DNA from: CAYXVJ01 sp964558445 | GTDB taxonomy: Bacteria > Bacillota > Clostridia > Saccharofermentanales > Fastidiosipilaceae | Length of the DNA: 46,681 nt | Assembly: GCA_964558445.1 (NCBI GenBank) | Contig: CAZLEA010000010.1 | Location: 1 to 46,681 of the forward strand | Direction: 5' to 3' | In this document: in pieces, positions 19,401 to 24,964 of the stretch | Position numbering within the stretch: the stretch's first letter is position 1 | Layout of the letters: every line of letters begins with the position of its first letter | Position numbers and translations under genes: made by a program | Notes under the pieces: model-generated | The model's database searches: none | Told to the model about the DNA's origin: nothing | The model's input: only the letters and a program-made list of their open reading frames with translations

Positions 19401-20264
19401 GAGATCCATCAGCGTACGCGGCTTCTGCTCGATTCTCGCACCGTGATTCTTCTCGCGCAGGGCGTGGTAGCGGGCGAGACTTGCCTCCAGATGCGCCTTC
19501 ATCCGGAGGCTCTTCGGATCCGAGTTCTCTGCTTCCGTGATCTCAATGCTATCGAGCACCGTATTAAACGTTGTATGACGACAGTGGTCGGACCAGTAAG
19601 TATCCAGCACGCGAATCTCTGTGATGGTCGGTTCGCGCTTCACGGATGCGAAATAATCCCTGGCCATCTTCAGATCCGCCACGCTCATCGCAAGTCCGTA
19701 GTCCTCCCGGAAACCGAGGAGGCCCGAATCGTCCAGCTCGTTGAAGAAATTGAGCACTTCGACAGGCTTCGCTTCTTCATAGGCAATATTGAGACTGCTA
19801 AGGGGTAAGAGGGATGCCTCACGGCTCTCTACGGGATTGATCAGGCGCTTGCGGATAACGGCACGACGCTCTTCGCTAAGATCGCCGTTAAATAAGTAGA
19901 CTCTGGCAGCATGGACCTTGGGTCTCTCCCCTTCGGTCAAGATCATGAGCGCTTGCTCGGCGGAATCCTCACGCTGCTCGTACTGACCCGGCAGTGCCTC
20001 GACTGCTAATACATAATCGGCATCCGCGAAATCTTGTTCGCCTTCTGTCACATCGTCCAGCGGTCTCTCCGCGAAGACAGTCCAGATAGCCGAAGCCCAC
20101 TGCGCTTCATTTAAACCGGCGACATCGTAGCGATTCAGGATACGAACGGAGCTTAATCCTTCGACCGAGTAGCTCTCCTCGAGCTCATCACGGAGGCGGG
20201 CGGCTTCGACCGCGTACATGTCCTTCTTGCTTACATAGAGGCGTTTACAGGCATCTAAGGTCAT
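16473..20264 (-). CDS. purL: Phosphoribosylformylglycinamidine synthase, single-chain clostridial type
   Basis: Fourth step of purine synthesis: FGAR plus glutamine and ATP gives FGAM. At 1,263 residues it is the fused form with an N-terminal PurS-like region, two synthase halves (NETHNHPTEIEPFGGAATC marks the first active site) and a C-terminal class I glutamine amidotransferase. The amidotransferase nucleophile Cys lies in GICNGFQ near residue 1101, and its His/Glu partners in SHGEG. It is the most upstream gene of the minus-strand run and is not beside other pur genes. A start at ATG 20264 is supported by GGGAG 7 bases upstream. No PurR box or purine riboswitch was recognised in its leader. 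Confidence 0.95.
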   Translation of the reverse strand: MTLDACKRLYVSKKDMYAVEAARLRDELEESYSVEGLSSVRILNRYDVAGLNEAQWASAIWTVFAERPLDDVTEGEQDFADADYVLAVEALPGQYEQREDSAEQALMILTEGERPKVHAARVYLFNGDLSEERRAVIRKRLINPVESREASLLPLSSLNIAYEEAKPVEVLNFFNELDDSGLLGFREDYGLAMSVADLKMARDYFASVKREPTITEIRVLDTYWSDHCRHTTFNTVLDSIEITEAENSDPKSLRMKAHLEASLARYHALREKNHGARIEQKPRTLMDLATMGMRDLKARGLLSQLDESEEINACSIKVSVPTETGDEDYLIMFKNETHNHPTEIEPFGGAATCLGGAIRDPLSGRSYVYQAMRVTGSADPTVPVQETLEGKLPQRTITTTAAAGYSSYGNQIGLATGQVSEIYHPGYVAKRMEVGAVIAATPAADVVREVPEPGDVVILLGGRTGRDGVGGATGSSKKHDESSLTVSGSEVQKGNPLIERNLQRFFRIPEASRMIRRCNDFGAGGVAVAIGELADGIRINLDRVPKKYDGLDGTELAISESQERMACVVAAEDAPAFMHMAELENLEATIVAEITEEAKMVMLWQGDVIVDIDRSFLDTNGAPQSTGAVVVTPNMADVTAVETSDLPFGKQLTERLAKLRFASQKGLVERFDATVGANTVLYPLGGRRQMTPEEGMAARVPLRYGETELTTLMSHAYDPYMSSYSPYHGAYYAVLESISKLVAMGSAPDAIHLTFQEYFPTTSTAEKWGLPLAALLGALDAQLDFETASIGGKDSMSGTFEQLDVPPTLISFAVGTAMSEDVHSATLGEAGRALYFLAVPKNELGLPEIETWRKHLAAVHQLQQDGQIGASATAKAQGVAATVSQMLMGEELGFTYEEGLRQEDLFAAEHGSFILEALTEKAAAALEAIGAMRLGKTTAEPVVRWAGEVLELGTLEQAWTKTLADVFPTESGVESLTDDVPTLSYDQRQTKRGAIRTSKPLVVMPVFPGTNCDYDSERAWLKAGAEVETVLIRNLTAEMLQESLQDLASAIDRAQIIMLAGGFSAGDEPDGSAKFIATVFRNPMVKAAVERFLDERDGLMLGICNGFQALIKLGLLPYGKITDLTEDSPTLTYNNLARHQSLYVETKIASLNSPWMANCELGDIHRLPISHGEGRLVATEEILNDLAAGGQLVAQYVDPNGDPTMDEPYNPNGAAWAVEAMCSADGRILGKMAHSERVGQTLVKNQKGLMDQRLFEAAVAYFR

Positions 20265-20339
20265 TCATCTACTCCCATACATTTAATCTTTGATTTCGGG
20301 CAACTGATATCGTTAGTTTACCGCAAATTCTCGGAACTG

Positions 20340-20367
20340 AGTATAGCCAGCCTCGATTCGCTACAAA
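20340..20367 (-). promoter_or_regulatory. Probable purL promoter
   Basis: On the minus strand, TTTGTA (20362-20367) and TATACT (20340-20345) are 16 bases apart, about 75 bases upstream of the purL start in the divergent gap with the class I aldolase. The -10 is good and the -35 weak. It would be the leading promoter of the ten-gene run. Confidence 0.45.
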
Positions 20368-20432
20368 TTCGGCAAAATACCATACAAGTCCCCCGACGTA
20401 TCCACAATCACGGCTCGAAGTCTTACATAGTG

Positions 20433-20460
20433 CTACAGTTTTGATACAACGATAAGCCGA
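20433..20460 (+). promoter_or_regulatory. Possible promoter of class I aldolase gene
   Basis: TTACAT followed 16 bases later by TACAAC lies within about 75 bases of the aldolase start, in the 240-base divergent gap. Both hexamers deviate from consensus, so this is only a candidate. The rest of the gap shows no further recognised element. Confidence 0.3.
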
Positions 20461-20504
20461 CAGAGCTTATGCTTCTGCCATTAGAAACTGATGAGGTAGC
20501 AGAA

Positions 20505-21392
20505 ATGAACAAACAGCAAGCAGAGCGCATCCGCAGCGCCCACGCCTTCGTGGCAGCCCTCGACCAGAGCGGTGGTTCGACACCCAAGGCACTGGCCGCC
20601 TACGGTATTGCCGCCGACCGTTATAACGATGACGAGACCATGTTCGACCTGGTCCATCAGATGAGAACTCGCATCATCAAGAGTCCTGCGTTTAACTCAG
20701 ACAAGATACTTGCCGCCATCCTCTTCGAACAGACCATGGACCGCAAGATCGACGGCAAGCTCACCGCAGACTTCCTCTGGGAAGACAAGGGCATCGTCCC
20801 CTTCCTCAAGGTCGATCAGGGCATGCTCCCGGAAGAAGACGGCGTCACCTTGATGAAGGAGATCAAGGGTATGGATGAGCTCCTCGCCCGCGCAGTAGAG
20901 CGCCACATCTTCGGCACCAAGATGCGTTCGGTCATCCACGCGGCCAATCCCGAGGGGATTCGCAAGATCGTCGACCAGCAAGTCGAATTCGGCCTCAAGA
21001 TCCACGAGGCAGGCCTCATACCGATTCTCGAACCCGAAGTCGATATCAACATCCCAGACAAGGCAGAGGCAGAAGCCATCTTGAAGGACCAGCTGCTAGC
21101 CGCGCTCAACAAGCTCGATAATTCGGTCGACTTCATGCTTAAGCTCAGCATCCCGACCGTCGATAACTTCTACAGCGAACTGATCGAGCATCCGCGCATC
21201 ATGCGCGTCGTCGCCCTCTCCGGCGGCTACGACCGCGACAAGGCAAACGAACTGCTAGCCAAGAACCACGGCCTCATTGCAAGCTTCTCCAGAGCCCTTG
21301 TCGAAGGGCTAAGCGATGCTCAGAGCGACGAGGAATTCAACGCCGGCCTCGGATCCGCCATCGATGCGATCGCAGCAGCCTCCGCTACCTGA
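20505..21392 (+). CDS. fda: Fructose-bisphosphate aldolase, class I
   Basis: Schiff-base aldolase, unrelated in fold details and chemistry to the zinc enzyme at 1-932 but catalysing the same glycolytic cleavage. The start chosen is ATG 20505 (MNKQQAERIRSAHAF), with GAGG about 8 bases upstream. An in-frame ATG 12 codons earlier lacks such a site. The resulting 295 residues fit the short bacterial class I family (Staphylococcus Fda type). Signatures are ALDQSGGSTPKAL at the N-terminus, PFLKVDQG, ILEPEVDI and FMLKLSIPT. The Lys of the last motif (residue 213) is the expected Schiff-base residue. It may be co-transcribed with ywlG 65 bases downstream. Confidence 0.93.
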   Translation: MNKQQAERIRSAHAFVAALDQSGGSTPKALAAYGIAADRYNDDETMFDLVHQMRTRIIKSPAFNSDKILAAILFEQTMDRKIDGKLTADFLWEDKGIVPFLKVDQGMLPEEDGVTLMKEIKGMDELLARAVERHIFGTKMRSVIHAANPEGIRKIVDQQVEFGLKIHEAGLIPILEPEVDINIPDKAEAEAILKDQLLAALNKLDNSVDFMLKLSIPTVDNFYSELIEHPRIMRVVALSGGYDRDKANELLAKNHGLIASFSRALVEGLSDAQSDEEFNAGLGSAIDAIAAASAT

Positions 21393-21393
21393 T

Positions 21394-21421
21394 TTGACCC
21401 CGGGCACAAATCGCTTACACT
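21394..21421 (+). promoter_or_regulatory. Possible promoter of ywlG
   Basis: TTGACC and TACACT are 16 bases apart, immediately after the class I aldolase stop and about 36 bases before the ywlG start. If real, ywlG has its own start site in addition to read-through from the aldolase gene. Confidence 0.4.
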
Positions 21422-21457
21422 TACGGGTAGCAAGTAGATCGGGAGAACGAATTAACC

Positions 21458-22033
21458 ATGACAGATAAGATTGACAGAAACATCCAAGCAGACGCGGTCA
21501 GAGCCGAGACCAAGGAAGCGGTATCCGAATTAATCCGCTTGGCGAAGCTTCGGAGGGGTGACCTCCTGGTTATCGGCTGCTCGTCTAGCGAAGCAGCAGG
21601 TCGTGCGATTGGCTCAGCGTCGAGCAGAGAGCTCGCAGAAGCCATCTATGAGGGAGCTACACAAGCGCTAGACGGTAGCGGCATCTATCTGGCGGCCCAG
21701 TGCTGTGAGCATCTGAACCGTGCCCTCGTCATCGAGCGGGAAGCCGTCTTCGATCGCGAGCGCATCGTGAACGCGGTGCCGAAGGCGGATGCGGGTGGGT
21801 CCTTTGCCACCGTGGCCTACGAACGGATGATGGAGCCTGTCCTCGTATCTAAGGTCCGAGCAGATGCCGGTCTCGACATCGGCCTCACCCTGATCGGCAT
21901 GCACTTGAAGCATGTCGCCGTGCCCGTCAGACTCACAAGAGACAAGATCGGAGCCGCGACCATCGTAGCCGCTCGCGTCAGAGCCCCCTACTCAGGCGGC
22001 CCTAGAGCAAGTTTCGACCCTGATTTGTTCTGA
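21458..22033 (+). CDS. ywlG: UPF0340 / YwlG family protein (DUF436)
   Basis: Conserved Firmicutes protein of unknown function. The 191 residues match the family over their whole length. A glycine/serine-rich loop, VIGCSSSEAAGRAIG, lies at about residues 38-52, and a Cys pair in AAQCCEHLNRAL at about 86. Both look like conserved active-site or ligand-binding segments. It is soluble with no signal peptide. In Bacillus the family sits between rpiB and glyA. Here it follows a class I aldolase, so a sugar-phosphate context recurs, but no function can be assigned. The spacing between GGGAG and the start is long (about 12 bases). A strong hairpin ends the unit. Confidence 0.88.
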   Translation: MTDKIDRNIQADAVRAETKEAVSELIRLAKLRRGDLLVIGCSSSEAAGRAIGSASSRELAEAIYEGATQALDGSGIYLAAQCCEHLNRALVIEREAVFDRERIVNAVPKADAGGSFATVAYERMMEPVLVSKVRADAGLDIGLTLIGMHLKHVAVPVRLTRDKIGAATIVAARVRAPYSGGPRASFDPDLF

Positions 22034-22057
22034 TTCCCATCATTGTTTCAATCCAAT

Positions 22058-22095
22058 CGAAATGGCTGTAGACATCACTGTTTACAGCCATTTCG
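22058..22095. terminator. Bidirectional terminator between ywlG and the glycoside hydrolase
   Basis: CGAAATGGCTGTA (22058-22070) pairs perfectly with TACAGCCATTTCG (22083-22095), a 13-base-pair stem between convergent genes. Only a short T-run follows (GGTTTG), so it may serve both strands modestly. Its stem resembles that of the hairpin at 24895-24922. Confidence 0.7.
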
Positions 22096-22110
22096 GGTTT
22101 GAGTCAACAC

Positions 22111-24120
22111 TTAGTAGGCTATCATCGGAATAGATCTTGCTAAGCGATTAGTCGGCAAGAGAGTGCCGTTCGCCACATCGTAGATCCTCTCGCTACAAGC
22201 CTCGAAATAACTTAGCATCTCACTGTGTGGCAGCGAACAGATATCAAACATGCCGATATTGTAATTCTCACCATCGAAGCGCCCCAGGTAGAACTGGTCA
22301 TAGCACTGGAAATAGTGGCAGCCGACGCCATGCGTGTGGGCCGCTACCCGCTCCGTGTAGTACTGATAGGCGATGCCGCGATCGGCCTCAGTCTCCACGC
22401 CTTCAAGCCCTGTCGCCGTCAAGCCGCGATCGAGCGCACCGAAGTGGAACTCACCGATCATAACGGGCAGGTCTACGCCTAGGTCGATTACGTTCTGAAT
22501 CGCAGAGGTCGGATCCACTGCATAACAATTGATCGAGAAGACGTCGAAGTTCTCCCAGCCGGTGATTAGCTCCTTGTCCGAGATCCACGCCCAGCGCATG
22601 CCAAGTATCATGTGATTCGGGTCCACTTCGCGGCAGTGCTTCGCCGGGATATCGATATAGGCCTGCAGCATCTGTCTCGAGAAGCGAATCAGATCCGTCT
22701 TCGCCTGTGGGCTGCGCTCAGCCAGTTGCCTCTGTCTACTATAGAGTGCTGAGAAGTCAGCGTAAGTCGTATGCCATGCATCGTTTAGGCGATCGATCGT
22801 CTCGTATTGTTCTTGAAGCGACAAGATTAATCGCTCCTTGGTCACCGTACGCGTCTCGTTGTAGAGAACCTCTTCGGCCAAGATCAAATTGTCGACAAAC
22901 GCCCACTCCGGCTCGTTTCTAAGGAAGTAGCCGATCATGTAGGGATCGTCCCTGTAGGGCTCCAGTGCCTTGGCGGCAAGTGCTGCGTTCTCCTCATATT
23001 CGGGGCTGAACACGTCCGGGAAGTCGCGGAAGATCAGCTCGGTTGTTGTCGGGAACTGGGGCAACTGCGACACATATGGCAGCTTCGCCGTACCATAGAG
23101 ATTCGTGTCGCTCCAGTTGGCAATCGTATTCATACCACTGCTCTTGAGCTGTGCTGCGATAAGCTTCTGCCAGGACTTGTACCAATCCTGACCGAAGACC
23201 TTGTAGAGGTTCGCACCACGATAATCAAAGGATTTGAACTCGCGATATACCTGTTGGCGACGAACCCTCGTATCGTAAAACGAGCCATAGATCGGATCGT
23301 CTTCGCTTGGCAGCCACTCGAGCCAGTCTGAGACAGCATCGACTCTGCAATCCGTTATGACATTGACGCAATTGGGTCCCACACTGAAGAAGGCATAACC
23401 GTCCGGGTCGACAAGCCACCACTTGTCCCCCTCCTTGTATGTAGCGAAGTAACCGCTACCCTGGGTCAAGCGCTTCTTCTGCCAACCGCCATAGGGCGTC
23501 CAATCCTCAGTCGGATAGGTCGGCATAGCGTCCTTCGCTTGCTCACGAAGCCTCTCACCTAGTGTCTCCTCATCTCGGATCTTACCCGGCCAATCGCGTC
23601 TCGCGTTCTGACCGAAACGATCCACCATCACGAGATCCGCAAGTGGTTCGGATTCCGGATACGAATCATATAGGCGAATCGATTCGAACTCGATTTGGAG
23701 TTCGTGGTGACTCGGCAATGTGACGAGCTCGATGCGCTCGATCTCTTCTCGCTCCACCCGGCCGCCATGACAGACGATCTTGAGACCGCCGACGGTCGGC
23801 TCGGGGAACAATTGTCCGGCACCAAGCCAATCTAGATCCAAACGCACAAACGTACGGACCCGATCGAGTACACCGAAGCGAATCGTAAGGCGAGGCTCCG
23901 CCTTATTACCACGCCGATACACATGGAAGTTTAGCGGTAGGCTGTGATCTGCCATGACCGTCACATAGAAACCAAGGTAGCGGCCACTTGCCGCAGCAAG
24001 TTCTGTTAATACGAGTCCTCCACCCTCTCCGGGCACAAGGAGTCGGGCACGATCCTCGCTAAGCTCTAGTGCCTCTGTTTGTGGCACGAGCTTCTGAGAA
24101 CTAAACTGATAGCTATACAT
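22111..24120 (-). CDS. Glycoside hydrolase, clan GH-A (agarase/GH50-like), substrate unknown
   Basis: A 669-residue enzyme without a signal peptide, so cytoplasmic. Residues 1 to about 165 look like a beta-sandwich (carbohydrate-binding-like), and the rest like a TIM barrel. Candidate catalytic acids are Glu403 in GYFLRNEPEW (acid/base, NE motif) and Glu557 in VMIGEFHFG (nucleophile). This matches the clan GH-A spacing of two Glu on strands 4 and 7. The layout of N-terminal sandwich plus barrel recalls GH50 beta-agarases and GH42-like enzymes. Similar proteins are often labelled agarase without proof. Trp and Tyr are abundant in the barrel. The start at ATG 24120 has GGGGAG 8 bases upstream. 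No sugar transporter or regulator adjoins it, so its substrate must be imported by genes elsewhere. Confidence 0.75.
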   Translation of the reverse strand: MYSYQFSSQKLVPQTEALELSEDRARLLVPGEGGGLVLTELAAASGRYLGFYVTVMADHSLPLNFHVYRRGNKAEPRLTIRFGVLDRVRTFVRLDLDWLGAGQLFPEPTVGGLKIVCHGGRVEREEIERIELVTLPSHHELQIEFESIRLYDSYPESEPLADLVMVDRFGQNARRDWPGKIRDEETLGERLREQAKDAMPTYPTEDWTPYGGWQKKRLTQGSGYFATYKEGDKWWLVDPDGYAFFSVGPNCVNVITDCRVDAVSDWLEWLPSEDDPIYGSFYDTRVRRQQVYREFKSFDYRGANLYKVFGQDWYKSWQKLIAAQLKSSGMNTIANWSDTNLYGTAKLPYVSQLPQFPTTTELIFRDFPDVFSPEYEENAALAAKALEPYRDDPYMIGYFLRNEPEWAFVDNLILAEEVLYNETRTVTKERLILSLQEQYETIDRLNDAWHTTYADFSALYSRQRQLAERSPQAKTDLIRFSRQMLQAYIDIPAKHCREVDPNHMILGMRWAWISDKELITGWENFDVFSINCYAVDPTSAIQNVIDLGVDLPVMIGEFHFGALDRGLTATGLEGVETEADRGIAYQYYTERVAAHTHGVGCHYFQCYDQFYLGRFDGENYNIGMFDICSLPHSEMLSYFEACSERIYDVANGTLLPTNRLARSIPMIAY

Positions 24121-24336
24121 AAACGAAACTCCCCTTCATTCATCCGCTGTCTCGATCAAATAAGCAGCGTGTATACTACTGTTACTTACTACATGGCTAT
24201 AGTACTACAATATTTGATAAAGGCATTAGGACAGCAAATAATGTTTACGAGAATAAAATCATTTGAACTGAAAGTAATTGTTAGATGAAATCCTCTATTA
24301 ACCAAAAATTCGCAATCCCGATACGTATTACAGGTA

Positions 24337-24348
24337 TGACACGTGTTA
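24337..24348. promoter_or_regulatory. Palindrome in the toxin-antitoxin promoter region (candidate antitoxin operator)
   Basis: TGACACGTGTTA has a perfect ACACGTGT core at 24339-24346, with near-symmetric flanks (GTA...TACA). It lies about 35 bases upstream of the antitoxin start and just before a TACAAT that could be the -10. Ribbon-helix-helix antitoxins usually bind such short palindromes to repress their own operon. The assignment is inference from position. Confidence 0.5.
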
Positions 24349-24380
24349 CAATAACTACACAAGAGAAAGGAGGGGAAACC

Positions 24381-24608
24381 ATGGCAATTTCAGTTCGACT
24401 TAATGCGGAAGATGAACAAAGATTAAATGAACTGGCGAAAAAAACCGGTCGTACTAAAACTTATTACGTGAAGAAATTAATCGAAGAAGGTTTATCTCGT
24501 CTGGAATACCAGTATTGTCTTCAAGAAGACTTAGAAGCTTATCGGGCAGGGCAGCTGAAGACTTATAGTATGGATGAGGTGTTCTCGGATAATGATTTGG
24601 AAGATTGA
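24381..24608 (+). CDS. Type II antitoxin, ribbon-helix-helix (RelB/CopG-like)
   Basis: A 75-residue DNA-binding antitoxin. MAISVRLNAEDEQRLNELAKKTG is a typical ribbon-helix-helix start: a beta strand of alternating residues, then helix A. YYVKKLIEEGLSRL is helix B. The acidic tail (MDEVFSDNDLED) would wrap the toxin. The start at ATG 24381 has an excellent GGAGG 8 bases upstream. The gene overlaps the toxin start by 17 bases, which implies translational coupling. It and its partner are visibly A+T-richer than their neighbours, with AAA/ATT-type codons. That points to acquisition by transfer. It neutralises the RelE-like toxin encoded next and probably autoregulates. Confidence 0.88.
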   Translation: MAISVRLNAEDEQRLNELAKKTGRTKTYYVKKLIEEGLSRLEYQYCLQEDLEAYRAGQLKTYSMDEVFSDNDLED

Positions 24609-24861
24609 GATTTCAGAGAGAGCAGCCAAAAAGATCAAAAAGCTTGACCCAGTGACCAGAAAGCGAATACAAGCAAAACTCATGTTTATTGCCAATCTCG
24701 ATTATCCTCAAGGTCAAGCAAAACCTTTATCTGGAAACTTAGTCGGGTTATGGAGAATTAGAGTTGGCGACTATCGCGTTATTTGCACATTCGAGGAGAA
24801 GAATATTATTATTTTTCTTATAGATATAGGGCATCGTAATGACATTTACAATGCTTATTGA
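24592..24861 (+). CDS. Type II toxin, RelE/ParE superfamily (RelE-like mRNA interferase)
   Basis: An 89-residue toxin starting MIWKIEISERAAKKIKKL. The family core LSGNLVGLWRIRVGDYRVICTFE carries the basic/aromatic residues usual for RelE-type ribosome-dependent ribonucleases. It ends with the characteristic IDIGHRNDIYN. The start at ATG 24592 lies inside the antitoxin's last codons, and the ribosome site (GAGG) is about 12 bases away, so translation is probably coupled. All parts of the fold are present, so it is likely functional. A gyrase-targeting ParE activity cannot be excluded. The last codons and stop overlap a tandem duplication (24823-24890). Confidence 0.88.
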   Translation: MIWKIEISERAAKKIKKLDPVTRKRIQAKLMFIANLDYPQGQAKPLSGNLVGLWRIRVGDYRVICTFEEKNIIIFLIDIGHRNDIYNAY

Positions 24862-24890
24862 TATAGGGCATCGTAATAGCATTAACAATG
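24823..24890 (+). repeat. Imperfect tandem duplication at the 3' end of the toxin gene
   Basis: GATATAGGGCATCGTAAT occurs at 24823-24840 and again at 24860-24877. Each copy is followed by a similar 13-mer, GACATTTACAATG and AGCATTAACAATG. The period is 37 bases. Copy one encodes the toxin's DIGHRNDIYN end, and copy two starts at the second base of the stop codon (TGA at 24859-24861). It looks like a local duplication or an insertion footprint. Confidence 0.85.
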
Positions 24891-24894
24891 ATCA

Positions 24895-24945
24895 AATGGC
24901 TGCCTCTTCTGAAGCAGCCATTCGTTTCGTTTGTTATTGATTTAT
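24895..24945. terminator. Terminator between toxin and htpG
   Basis: AATGGCTGC (24895-24903) pairs with GCAGCCATT (24914-24922) and is followed by a T-rich run on the plus strand. It lies between convergent genes, so it may also end htpG transcripts. It shares the AAATGGCTG/CAGCCATT stem with the hairpin at 22058. Confidence 0.75.
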
Positions 24946-24964
24946 TCTATCCTACAGGTTTCGC

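Noticed and set aside
20265..20504. Purine riboswitch or PurR box in the purL leader
   Set aside because: No purine-riboswitch core or CCGAAC-type box could be seen in the 240 bases.
22111..24120. Firm annotation as beta-agarase
   Set aside because: The similarity is in layout only. The protein is cytoplasmic and there is no agar-use context.
24285..24380. Longer N-terminus for the antitoxin
   Set aside because: The extra 32 residues would translate the operator/promoter region. ATG 24381 has a perfect GGAGG.
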